DNA of 64,000 nucleotides from Paulownia fortunei. Its lineage: Eukaryota > Streptophyta > Magnoliopsida > Lamiales > Paulowniaceae. This document shows, one piece after another, positions 21,936 through 33,369 of this stretch; positions within the stretch are counted from its first letter, which is position 1, and each line of letters begins with the position of its first letter. Under the pieces are notes generated by a model, which saw only the letters and a program-made list of their open reading frames with translations, did not search any database and was not told the DNA's origin. The stretch lies in NCBI GenBank assembly GCA_019321725.1, contig CM033124.1, positions 9,920,001-9,984,000 on the forward strand. Direction: 5' to 3'. Made by a program: the position numbers and the translations under genes.

Positions 21936-24590
21936 TAAAGTAAATAATAAAGACTGTACTTGGATCTACAATGAAATATTAGAGCGGAACTTGAATTGTG
22001 TGTGATTGATTTATTAAATTTAGAGATTTTAGACAAACACACCTTTTTTATATTTTTAAACGAATCGAGCATGAACATGGGCAAGGTGCCCAATATTATT
22101 GCGACTTAAACACCACTAATATGCTAGTGGATCAAGAATAGAGTTTGCATTTTACTTTGTTAAGCTGCAAAAAACATAAGGATTCTTTCTAACTATCCTT
22201 AAGTCTTTGTTTGAGCTGACTTATGAACATTTTTAACTTTTGCTGTCATTGATTACATCAAATGTCATAAAAATTGCCTAACTTAAGGCTAATTTTAGAA
22301 AGCCTAAAAATGCACAAGTAGTTGCATTTGTTGCTCATGTTGACCAACATAACCAACTAGGATGGTGTTGGCATAAGCAAAGCAAAGCTAAACAAAAACA
22401 AATGTTAAAACTAGAACTACAATTTGATCAAGGGAGTGATAAAGATGTCTCACTTTAGTAAGAGATACAACTATAAAATCAATAATTGTCAAGTGCTACT
22501 ATTGTAGTGAGAGTGACAACTTCGCTTATAATTGTATTGAGATAAAATTTGACTACCAAAGTTCTCTCATTCTTTTATTTGCTAATGTTTCTAATTATCT
22601 CATTAAATAGATAATAGAAGCTGGTGAAACATAACATGTGATTGAAAATTGAGCATATATATAGATTATTTTAGATTGTTGTGCAAACTAAATTTTTAAA
22701 AATATAATACAAGAAGAGATATTATGAGTTGGAAAGTGCCACCTCAAGCTCAAAATAGACATGAGCTATCTTTTCAAGCTCAAAAATTCTTGTGAGATAC
22801 TCCTTGGAGATGTGCAAAAGGTACTAGCTATCCTATAAAGTCTAAATTAAAACACTTATAAGATATTAGTTGAGTAACTTAGTTTGTCCATCTTTCAATA
22901 AAGAGACCTTTATGACATAGGTCACTTTTGTTGTAATCCAATTGGCTTTAGATAGTGGTTCATAATAGTTCTTATTTTATTAATTTTAATTGTTAAAATC
23001 ATATCATAATTGGGAGGATAAGAGGATGAATATATTAGCTAGAGGAGGTTTTATTGGCTTACTGGCCAAGGTTAACCTACCCTATACAGACTTTTCTAGC
23101 GAGAAAAGCTTGTTGGAGAATAAAAGAGGACTACTTATTTTTTAGAGCTAGCTTACTAAGATGAGTACATAATTATGAATGTGAGGCACTAAGTGGTGCA
23201 TTCTATTTTCATTTCTTTCATTATTCGCATTATAAGTTATTACATCCCCTATCTCACCAACCAGAAAAAGAAAACTAAATTGCTTAACGTAATTCTTGAT
23301 AGAGGTAGAGAACTAAAGGGACATAAAGATTGAGGTCCTATATAAAGATAGAAAGCAAGAATATCATGTCTAACTAGTTTGGACAAACGTTTGATGAGCA
23401 AATAGATTTGTGAGCATGTTTGAAGTCAATAACAATCTTGAGCTTTTGCTAGATCATCAAGAAGGCATTCTTTTCTCTAGAGAGGATGAGCTTTTATAAA
23501 CTCATCTAACAATTATTGGGGATGGTAGGGAGCGACCTCAAAATCAGTGGGAGTTTCTTACTTGAAGGAAAAAATAAGCATAATGGCTAAGAACAAAGTC
23601 TAAAATCTAGTTGATTTTCCATCTAGGTGCAAGAACATAAGAAACATGTGGTTTCTAAAGGCATAAGTGCAAAGAGATTGATTGATTGACAACTGTAATC
23701 TCAACTATGGGCGTAGATTTCTTGAGACATGTTCTCCCTAGTGGTGATATTTTTCTTCATTTACGAATATACTATCTATTATTGCCACTTTCATCTAGGT
23801 TTGTCCTGGACGATGGAAGTTGAAATATCTAAATGAAAAATGGATGAGAAATCTATATGGATCATCCAATGAATTCAAGTGGGGCAAGGCATAAATATTG
23901 CTGTTTGAGAAGCTCAATTTGCAACTTGAATTATTGTCCAAGTAGTGGTGTTATCGAATTCACTAAGCTAACAATTTGAGAGGCTTAACAATGGTCTAGT
24001 AAGATTACTAATTGTATGTCAAAAAAAGTGAGTGTTTTTAGCTTTCAATATATATGAGTGATAATGTGATGGCTAAAAGAGGCATAGAGATACCACCATT
24101 TAAAAGTGTTGAACTTTACAATTAGAACAGATATAGGAGGAGAAGAGAGATGCATACTTAAGATACTGAGATTTTTGTGTGCATCATATTTGTCCTATTG
24201 TCATTCTCTGGCCAAGATTAAGTTCTTAGTAAAAACAAATGCATTAGAATAAAAAAAAAGATATACTAACTAGTATTGTTTATGCTAGCATTGTAAAAAG
24301 TTTAATATGCAGCATGTGCTACTTGACTGATCGTGTGCTTGGAAACTATATTATTAATAAACAGATGTCAAAGTGATCCTTGAAACAAATGTTGTGATAT
24401 ACAATCAAATGGATATGTAAATATCTAAATAGAGTGGTATGAGATTATCAAAGGCTATCTGGTTAGAGATATTTCTTGAAAGATGCGTATTGTGGCGCAC
24501 ATTTGGGAGGTTATTGTTATGTTTGTAAAAATAAAGCTAATTTGATATATGTTTTGGTCATTCAGTAATATGCTAAAGGACCAAGCTCTA
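21936..24590 (+). mobile_element. highly decayed retroelement-like stretch
   Basis: The only protein signal I can support is a degenerate copia-type zinc knuckle on the plus strand (22494-22535). The rest has no frame over about 60 codons and no readable RT or integrase box on either strand. Its position before a plus-strand LTR at 25.6 kb is consistent with a plus-strand copia interior, but this is an inference. Confidence 0.35.
22494..22535 (+). pseudogene. degenerate gag zinc knuckle, plus strand
   Basis: Translation gives C-Y-Y-C-S-E-S-D-N-F-A-Y-N-C. The spacing C-x2-C-x4-x-x4-C is that of a retroviral CCHC knuckle, with Asn where His should be. A lysine-containing stretch precedes it, as in copia gag. 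No continuous gag frame survives. Confidence 0.5.
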
Positions 24591-24593
24591 TTG

Positions 24594-24675
24594 CACATAA
24601 TAAAATTATTCTCAGGTATATTTCAAGAGTATGAAAGTATTACACATAATAAAATTGTTCTCAGACATATTTCAA
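24594..24675. repeat. 49-bp tandem duplication
   Basis: The block cacataataaaatt(a/g)ttctca starts at 24594 and again at 24643, with atatttcaag following in both. It directly precedes the 194-bp repeat. Confidence 0.7.
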
Positions 24676-24676
24676 G

Positions 24677-25060
24677 GAGCAATGTGATCACTTATTCATT
24701 TTTCCGAGCATTTGTATGGAGATATGCTTCAAAGGTGAGTTAAGAGTATGGGATTACGTAAAATTTATTTTTTGTGACTTGTTAGAACACTTATAATTAA
24801 TGAGATATCTATGGATTCTAGTTAAATGGTTAGTACTAGATTTATGAGATGTGAAATGTTACTATTAAAGGAGCAATATGAACACTCATCCCTTTTACTA
24901 AGCAATTGTATGGAGATATGCTCCAAAGGCAAGTTAATATTATGGGATTACATTAATTTTTATGGCTTGTTAGAATATTTATGATTAATGAGATAACTAT
25001 GGGTTCTCATTAAATGGTTAGTACTAGATTTATGAGTTGTGAAATGTCATTAGACTTTGA
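24677..25060. repeat. 194-bp tandem repeat, two copies
   Basis: The unit gagcaat(g/a)tga at 24677 recurs at 24871. Both copies contain gtatggagatatgct(t/c)caaag, a tatgggattac block, and aaatggttagtactagattt. They differ at many positions, so the duplication is older than the 516-bp one. Confidence 0.8.
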
Positions 25061-25429
25061 TTGACCTTGTCATACGGGGAAATCACCTTGCACTATGATA
25101 GCCAATAGAATAAGAACATAAGTGAGGTTTGTGAATAGTTCTCTTTGTGCTTGGAATAACAAGAAAGGTTAATGTGCATAATCTAAACACGCCTTAGCTT
25201 GGAGACTAAGATGAGATCATTTTTGATCGATTATGAAATATTTCCAAATTTCATAAAAAACTTGCATATAGCTGCTCATGCAAACTATTAGAAGGCATTT
25301 TGAGAGTGACTGTCTGGTCAGGCAAACCTGGCACTAGGATAGCAACTGGTTTAGGTTTATATGATGTTTAGAACATGAAAAGTCCAAATTAAATGGGAGC
25401 TGCATCATAGCATGTATTCATACTAAATT

Positions 25430-26152
25430 TGCTTTGAAACAACCTCCTATTGGAAGTGACCGAATGAGTTCCAACTTTGTTACTATGTGAGCTTATATTA
25501 TTTCTTGTACTCATTGGGACTTGGACCATGTCATACAGTGCGAACTTAATTACACTACTTTAGTATGTTATCCAATAGCCATGGGATGATTCGATCTATC
25601 GTAGCATGTCTAGAAAAGTTGTCAAGACCAAAATAAGTAGCATAAGAGGGCAAATGAGAACAAGTTGGTAACATACTTGTGTTCTATGGTTAATAGCTCG
25701 AACGATTGTGTTGAATTATGTTTGGCTTGTTATGAACATACATATATATTTGACAGAGTCATATATGTTCTACTTAATTTTATTGAGGGAGCTTGATATG
25801 CTTGATCAGATGCAATCACATGGTTTGAGATACACATCGAGTTATTAAGTTGTAGGAGTTATAATTGTTTGGTGATAACTTAGTTTAACTCTCCTCACCC
25901 TTTCTTTCTTGGCTACGTCTTCTTTCATGAATGAAGGAAATGACGTGAGATTGAGAAATTGTATGGGGATGAGGTTTGAGAAGATCAAGTCAAATATTTA
26001 TAGGTGCGATATGTTGGCAAGTTAGTTGGTTTTTGGACCTAATCCATTGGCATCCATATATGAATGGATTTTAATTCCATATTTGGGTGGGATTACATTC
26101 CTTGCTAGATTAGGAGTCTTTTCCTATACAAGGAAGACTCCAAATTATCAAA
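25430..26152 (+). mobile_element. plus-strand copia 3' end and LTR, interrupted by CACTA-1
   Basis: It is collinear with 59521-60400: an acctccta block, tgtcaagac(c/t)aaaataa, ttggtaac, gtgttgaat, tgaaggaaa(t/g)gacgtgaga, then the tatttat and ggaagac blocks. The LTR probably starts at TG 25620, preceded by a short purine run. The LTR match fades at about 26140, just before the CACTA-1 insertion, so the LTR is truncated. It keeps a single uninterrupted aaatattta (25992-26000), where the 60-kb copy has a MITE. Confidence 0.65.
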
Positions 26153-26171
26153 TGTCACTACAGCAAATACT

Positions 26172-26650
26172 GATTTTAGCGATGAAATATTTCATCGCTA
26201 ATATTCAAAAATTCATCGCCAAGTACTATTAGCGACAAAAAATATACATCGCTAATATCATCATTATAAGAGCGTCGCTCCAACACTTAGTGACGAAACT
26301 AGAAGTTTTCGTTGTTAAGTTAGCAACAATTTTTTTTGCGGCTAAGATAATAATTTTCGTCGCTAATATTAATATTAGCGATGAATCAGTGGAAGATTTT
26401 TCATCGTTAAATAAAAAATATATAAAAAAAACTAAAGTTAGAGACGAAGTAGGTAGTTCGTCGCCAACATAAAAGTATTTGGCGATAAAAAATTTAACAT
26501 ATTCGTCGTAAAAGTTTAAAAAAAAATAAAAAGAATTACTTTAGTGACGAAATTAATATTTTTCGTCGCTAAGTTAACTATGAAAATACAAAATTCATCA
26601 CCAATGTGATTGTCTTTTAGCGACGAAAGGTCTTAATTTCGTTGCTAATG
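26172..26650. repeat. left subterminal motif array of CACTA-1
   Basis: At least a dozen degenerate copies of TTAGCGACGAAA and its complement TTCGTCGCTAA alternate in direct and inverted order at roughly 30-50 base spacing. In En/Spm such subterminal repeats bind the TnpA protein, bringing the two ends together. Binding here is an inference from family and position. Confidence 0.85.
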
Positions 26651-26907
26651 TTCACTATTTTTTTTATATTTTTTATTATTTTAATTATTTTTTCGTATTT
26701 TTGCAACCTGTTTTTTCAACCTATAACAGTCACAACCCCAATCACAATGATCACAACCACAACCACAACCATTAAACTTCCAACAACCATTAAAATTCAA
26801 CAAATTAAACTTAATAAAACGACATATTAAACATCTATACAATAAAATATTTAATATACACATTTAACAAAATATAATAAAATACAATCTTATATACTTA
26901 AACTACA

Positions 26908-28643
26908 CTATAACTGTGGAGATGGTGGTGGAGGTGGCGGAGATGAGGGCTGCTGGACAAGTGACTGTAGTAGACCTAGAACTATCCTCTCAAAAGCCTA
27001 TATCGTCGCATAATGGTTGACTTTCTTCGCTTGTAATTCATTCCTAGTGCTCTGCAGCTTATTCTGTGTGGACTCCAATTGATCCCTAAGTTGTTCATTA
27101 GTCAGTCTGGACGATGATGCATCAGAAAAAGTAGACCTGAGAGGTTTAGGCCTATTTCTGAGCCCACATATGTACCCCGAACGTGTATGGAGGACCTGAT
27201 CATATACTCTATTTGCAATCTGTATGTCATCCAGATGGTGAGCGTCATCCTCAGTATCTGTCTCAATCTCAGTCTGAGTCTGTGTTTGTTGGTACTCCTC
27301 TCGAAGTCGCACCATCTCATTCTAAAATCAATAAATATGTTAAAAACTTAAATATATAGTTCAAAATATTACATAAAACCAAAACAACTAAATGTATTCA
27401 ATACTTACATATGCATTCTCAGCTTTCTCTCATATCCACCCTTTTGTTGAGCTATAGTGTATTTTATTAAAGACAGTGATCCGTCCTTTCTACTAGATCC
27501 ATCGGCCTGCAAATAACATTTTATTACATTAAAGATGAATCAAATAATAAGTTAATGCTTAACTAAATAGTTTACACTTATACCGTCGTAACTATATTAC
27601 AGAAAAGACTTCTAACCTCCACGATGATTGTATGGCAACTTAGCACGATTTGTGGAGTTGATTTCTGAACGTCTCTGCAAAAAAAAAGTTAATTTGTAAT
27701 GAAAAAAGTTTATTAATACTAAATATAAGATTTAACTAAGTTACATAACTATATGAGTTCTTCATGTTGATAGTAGATAAATAAATCTAAGTAAAGAAAC
27801 AAGAAATAGTAAATATGAACAAGATGGTGATAGTAGATAAGTGAGCAAGTATAATATATAGTACATCATTTATTCACCATTTTAGCTAAAACAAGGTGAA
27901 ATACTATTACCTTAAATTCATCAAACTCGAACAATTTGCACAAATACTCCAAATCCGCTGAAGTCTCACACAAATCATTGGGCATTTGTTTTAATCGATC
28001 ATCCTAAGATAGGTACGTGAGGCTGTTGTAATATTTGTGTATCTTCTGGTGGTGGTCGCGGTATTGGACACTCATCAATTTATTGGCCTCATTCCTAACC
28101 AACTCTGGTCCCGTACCAAAGTTTATAGTAAATACATCCTACAAAAAAAATAAACAAAAGATTATTCAACATTTAATATAAAAAATAGAACTTAAACTAA
28201 TAAATACAATTTGAATACTTATACTAATCGATAACCGATTAAAAATAGGTCACTTCTGCTCCTCTATAATCTTTTTCCAATCAGTCACTTAGAGCGGTGC
28301 AAACTTCTTCTCGGCAACACCGAGCTCGATCATAAAAGATGCTGCATTTGTCCCTAGAGGATGACCATGACATTTGTGAAATGTGAGGGGGATCTTTCCT
28401 CTAGATTCTAACTGGCGTCTGAGCCGATCTTCGTGTGTTGCTAGTGTCTCTCTATGTTTCTTTTGTGTAGGAGTTGTAAAATATTAACAAAAGTGTTAGA
28501 CAATTGTTCAACATAATTATTATATAACAAAAATAATAAGAAAGATTTGTAAACTGAAACAAACCATTAGATGTACCATCCATATGCATGTATGTAGAAG
28601 CTGGATCAATAATGGGTTGATCCTCAATCTGTTTAGGAGGCAT
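26908..28643 (-). pseudogene. CACTA-1 second gene, TnpA-like (PF03004 type)
   Basis: The start is placed at ATG 28643 (M-P-P-K-Q-I). Exon-like blocks follow: near 28440-28230 a G-H-P-L-G-T-N-A-A-S-F segment, then at 27315 to 26998 T-R-S-G-Y-I-C-G-L and a coiled-coil-like Q/N/E-rich stretch (L-R-D-Q-L-E-S-T-Q-N-K-L). The end is proline-rich, P-P-P-P-P-P-S-P-Q-L, and stops at 26908. This matches the plant Ptta/En/Spm family (Transposase_24). A TAG at 26998, before the proline tail, and other breaks mark it as defective. Introns probably separate the blocks. Confidence 0.75.
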
Positions 28644-28924
28644 ACCTACAAAAGATAAACATTTAGTTAGACACATAATAATTAATATAATTTTTATTTA
28701 AGCTATTTGAAAACCATCCGACTGTAGTAAGAGACAAATTAAATTGTACAACAACTGCTAGCGAGTGACTGAAAAAAATAAAATTCATTTATTAAACTCA
28801 ATCAAAAAAATATAAATACTAGACATTTAATGAGACAACTAACATATTGTTCAATGGAGCTACATAAGTAAAAAATGCTTAACAAATTGAAGTAAAATAA
28901 AAGTTAATAGTTAAGACCATGATT

Positions 28925-31900
28925 TTAGTCAGTATCATCCTTAGATAAAAATGTTTTCTCTTCTCCATTACTCTCTAATTCAGTGTCCTCGTCTTTATTA
29001 ATAATGAAATTATGCATGTTCTCATAGAACTCTGATTGTGTATCCAATAATTCTACATGTTGAGGTTGAATGTCTACTCTGTAAAAATATAGAATTTCTA
29101 AATATTCACGAACCATTAAGTTTATCTCAGCTGACGAAATTTCCTGATTAAGCTTATTGTTAGAACTGCTCTGCAGTTCAAGTTCGCCGCTATTATCATC
29201 TTCCTTTTTGGTCATTTCATATATTTCTTGATGTTGAACCTTTTGCACAACTTTCCAAGATCCTCTATGTTTTATATCATCCAAGTAATAAACTTGTCTA
29301 GCTTGAGTTACCAAAATGGAGGGGTTACCCTCATATCATATCTTAGATGTATCAATACATGTAAGACCAAACTCTTGCACGACTGAATTTTTTTTTAGGT
29401 TACATTGAAAGCAATCACACCAGAATAAGAGTACATTGTATCCTGATGCGTAAAACAGTATTACATCCTTCAAAACTCCAAAAAAATCCAAATTTTCCCC
29501 ATCATTGGATGATGGTACACTAACCCCACTATTTTGAGTAGTCCGACGAGTATCACGAGAAATTGTATGCTACCGAACACCATTTACAATACAAGCATCA
29601 TATAGTCTAACTTCAACATCAGGTCCCAATGCTAGAGAGTATAGCTCATTTGTGGCCTTAAGATCTTTCAAAGTTCTTAGCCTAATCATTTTGTCCTTAA
29701 ATCACAGTGGAAATTCCACCTCATGACATTGTAGAAAGTTGTTTGAATGAAATCTGACCAAAAGAATTTGCAAATGTTCACTGCACATTTTATATACAAG
29801 TATTATAACATGTAATAAAAATTACGAGGAAAAAAAATAGAAACTAAATTGAAAACTTACTTTCTATATCAGTCGACTTCTTTGCAATTGTTGAGAACAT
29901 ACCAGTGTACTTTCTTCCGTAAAGTAGATGGCAATTTATGATTTTACTGGCTACCCATCACTCTTACTTGTTGATTGAAAACATTTAATTTGCGTGAAAT
30001 AGATTGACCAACATCTTTGTTATGTTCTGGTCTAGTAAATCTTGTTTTAATAATGACCCATATACAAAGATGTGAAAGTTAACGCTTCATTCACAATATA
30101 TCCCTCTGCAATAGACCCCTCGAGTCTTGCCTTATTGCGAATATACTTCTTAAGTGTTCCCAAATACCATTCAAAAGGATACATCCACTGTGATGAAACC
30201 GGTCCACCTAATATGGCCTTGTGGGGTAAATGAACTGCTAAGTGAACCATAATGTCAAAAAATTCTGAAGGAAATATTCATTCCATCTTGCATAAAATGA
30301 ATACTATATGCTCCCCCAATTTATTCAAGTCACCAACATGTAAAGTTCTTGAAGTGAGTTTTTTGAAGAAGTCACATAACTCAACAACTGTGCCACATAT
30401 ATCCTTAGGTAAAAACTTTCGTATGTCAACTAGAAGTAATCTTTGCAAAAGAACATGACAATCATGCGTCTTTAACCCATATAACTTTCCATCATTTACA
30501 TTCACATTCCTTGAAATATTTGCTGCATAACCATCGGGGAACTTCACGAATTTTAAAAAATGACAAAATTCACGTCTTTCTTTCGAAGTGAATGTATAAC
30601 TTGCATGTGGCTTAGTAACTATGTCCCCACTCTACGATAGGTGCAATTCACTCCTTATACCCATATCTTGCATGTCTAATCGAGCTTTGATTTTATCCTT
30701 TGATTTTCCTTCTAAACTCAACAACGTACCAACTATAGCATCACAAATATTTTTCTCAATGTACATGACATCCAGATTATGTCTCAACTTCAAATCTTAC
30801 CAGTACTCTAACTCAAAGAAAATTGACTTCTTTACCCATTTAGTATCACCAACCGAATGTTTTCATTTTTCGGTCAATGCAGGATGTTACTTAAATTTCA
30901 CTTCAGGCAATGCATCTAACTTCGTTAAAATCTCACGACCACTAAATATTCGAGGTGGGCCTTCGTTTTCAAACTTTCCATTAAAGCTTTTATTTTTACG
31001 CCACGAGTGCTTCAAATGTAAGAACCGACGGTGGCCAATATAATAAATTTTACTGTGTAAACTTTGACTCGTTGTATCTTCAAGACATACAAGACATGCT
31101 TTATAACCCTTGGTGCTCTACCTAGACACTGTCCCATATGCTGGAAAGTTATGAATTGTTCACATCACATCAGCATGTAATCGAAAGACTCTTTCAATTG
31201 ATGCATCATATGTTTCCACCCCCTCATCCCATAACTCCTTCAATTCATTGATTAGGGGACGCAAGTATACATCAATCTCTTTTCCAAGTGCCTTGGGCCT
31301 AGGAATTAAAATAGATATAATCATGTACGATGGTTTTGTCATTTTCCATTGGGGCAAATTATACGGTACAAGTAAAATTAGCCACATACTGTAAGCATTT
31401 GACATGTTTCCAAATGGATTAAAATTATCAGTTGCTAACCCCAAACGAACATTTCTAGGATCATCTGCAAAATTTTCATGTAATTTGTCAAATTTCTTCC
31501 ACGATTCAGCATCAGTTGGGTGTCTCAATATCCATCTATTTCAACCCTTTTTTCCTTATCCCATCTTATATCTTTCGCCCTATATTTCGATAAAAACAAC
31601 CTGTTCAGTCTTGGTTTCAATGGAAAATATCGAAGCACTTTTTGAGGAATTTTCTTCTTGTTGACCTCATTAACCTTATAGCGGGGCTCCTTACACACCG
31701 AACATGTATCCTTGCCATCGTGGTCATTCTAAAATAAAATGCAATCATTTTTATAAACACGTATAGATTCATATCCCAACCCTAACTCTCTTAGCATTTT
31801 TTAGCTTCATAATATGAGCTAGGAATTGCATTCGGTTTCAGAAATGCTTCTCTTAATAATTGAAGCAACATATCAAATGATTTATTGCTCCAACCATTCA

Positions 31901-32336
31901 ACACCTTCACGTGCATTAATTTAACTTGTGCTTCTTCAAATATTGATATATAACTTCCGCCCAACTCCCCTGTAGGCATGTTCTCGTTGTTATCCCCCCG
32001 TTGAACCCCACCACTACCAACAACTTTAGCATCCCTTAAGTCATTTAACATGTCAAAGAAAATATCATCTTCTTCATCGTCACTAACATGTTCAACTTTA
32101 TTAACGGGATCCATATCAATAATTGGTGTAGTAACTTTTCCATGAAAAGTCCACACTTTGTATAACTTAGAAATCCCCCATCTATAAAGGTGTCCTCGAA
32201 CATAATTCAAATTAAATTGATATAAATTTCTACACCTTCGACAAGGATAACGAATCTTCGATAACCCAAAAGTTGACATATAATTCTTTACTACGTCCAA
32301 AAAATTATTTAAACCATTTATGTATTCTGGAGCCAC
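28925..32336 (-). pseudogene. CACTA-1 transposase (TnpD/Tnp2 type)
   Basis: Blocks in order from the N-terminus: a transposase-associated domain (32336 to about 32130) with Y-P-C-R-R-C-R-N, G-H-L-Y-R-W-G and F-H-G-K; the Transposase_21 region (31528 to about 30560) with D-P-R-N-V-R-L-G-L-A, F-N-P-F-G-N-M-S, Y-M-I-I-S-I-L-I-P and D-V-Y-L-R-P-L; a DUF4218 region (30547-30047) with F-L-P-K-D-I, V-E-L-C-D-F-F and W-M-Y-P-F-E-W-Y-L-G; and a DUF4216 region (about 29700-28925) with Q-V-Y-Y-L-D-D and W-K-V-V-Q-K-V-Q-H. The pieces lie in several frames with stops, so no transposase can be made. An active copy would cut and move the element. Confidence 0.85.
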
Positions 32337-32917
32337 TTGATTTTAATTTATTATCCAAGTTCAATCCATAATTATACCACCTGTTGATGATAGTAATTAG
32401 ATAATTGATTTGAAAGGATTCATGTTCATTAATAGCATGCATTGCTCCCACTTCTCCTTCCACTCTTTGGTAAGGGCCCTATCCCATTCAAGAACATGCA
32501 CTTATTTATGGTTTTATAAGTATGACCAATTTGTTTCATGCACGTAAAAATTTCGGCAGCGTCTCCCCATAGTTCTCCAAATAGTTAATCATGTACACGA
32601 GACAAATAGCATACTAATAGAACCACAATTAAGTACACATTCTCAAACTGTCCAAACTGGACAATTCAGAATTTAACATCAAATTTTAAAATCATTCAAG
32701 ATTTTAAAAATTTTTGATGCTAAATTCAAAATAGGGTCTAAGATTTGTGAATGCATATGCAAAAACAAAACTAAGAAAATATAATCAATTTTCATTAAAC
32801 CGGTCCGACCTCTAAATTATTTTTAAAATACTGGATTAGAGAGAGAGAGAGAAAATAGAGAGAGGAGGGTTTTCAATCGGGGAAGAAAGAAGAAAGGGGA
32901 AAGATAAAACCCGACGT

Positions 32918-33366
32918 CTTAGCGACGAATCAAAGTCACATCGTCGCTAATACATAAGTTAGCAACGAATAACATAATTTTAAAAATTAAAAATAAAATG
33001 ACACTTACCGACGAGTTGTAGCAAAGTTGTCGCTAAAATAATTTTTAGCGACGAATACTTCCAAGTCGTCGCTAATATATTTTTAAAAATTAAAAAAATA
33101 ATGATACTTAGCGTCAACATGTAGAGATATCGTCGCTAACATATTTGTTAAAAAAAATTATATAATGTTAGCGACAATATCAACCACGTATCATCGCTAA
33201 AATTTATGAAAAATAAAATAAATATAAATTTAATATTAGCGATGATTTAATTAATCTCGTCGCTAATATTTTGACCATATTTAGCGACGATTTTTAATTG
33301 ATTCGTTGCTAATAGTTAATTTTCGTCGCTAAAATTGCATCGCTATTTTTTCTTTTTATTGTAGTG
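32918..33366. repeat. right subterminal motif array of CACTA-1
   Basis: It mirrors the left array: about a dozen copies of TTAGCGACGAA and TTCGTCGCTAA in both orientations up to the terminal repeat. A short GA-rich run (32838-32870) and a ttttcaatcgggg(a/g)aag block precede it; the same block precedes the array in CACTA-2 at 47866. Confidence 0.85.
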
Positions 33367-33369
33367 TGT

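Larger units (their letters stand above)
26156..33366 (-). mobile_element. complete-ended CACTA (En/Spm) transposon, CACTA-1
   Basis: The left end is CACTACAGCAAAT and the right end reads inward CACTACAATAAAAAG. Both are flanked by the 3-bp duplication TGT (26153-26155, 33367-33369), as is usual for CACTA. At 7211 bp it holds two minus-strand genes in the usual order: a transposase with four recognised blocks (32336 to 28925) and a TnpA-like PF03004 gene (28643 to 26908). Arrays of the motif TTAGCGACGAA lie inside both ends. Both genes have stops. It inserted beside the plus-strand copia LTR. Confidence 0.93.

Noticed and set aside
23300..24000. Possible gypsy or pararetrovirus polymerase on the minus strand
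   Set aside because: Scanning both strands gave no Y-x-D-D, no protease D-[ST]-G and no RNase H motif, and stops are frequent. I cannot support any call.
26172..26650. Regularly spaced short repeats resembling a CRISPR-like array
   Set aside because: The units are degenerate, alternate in orientation and lie inside both ends of a CACTA transposon with TSD. They are subterminal binding-site repeats, and the genome is a plant's.
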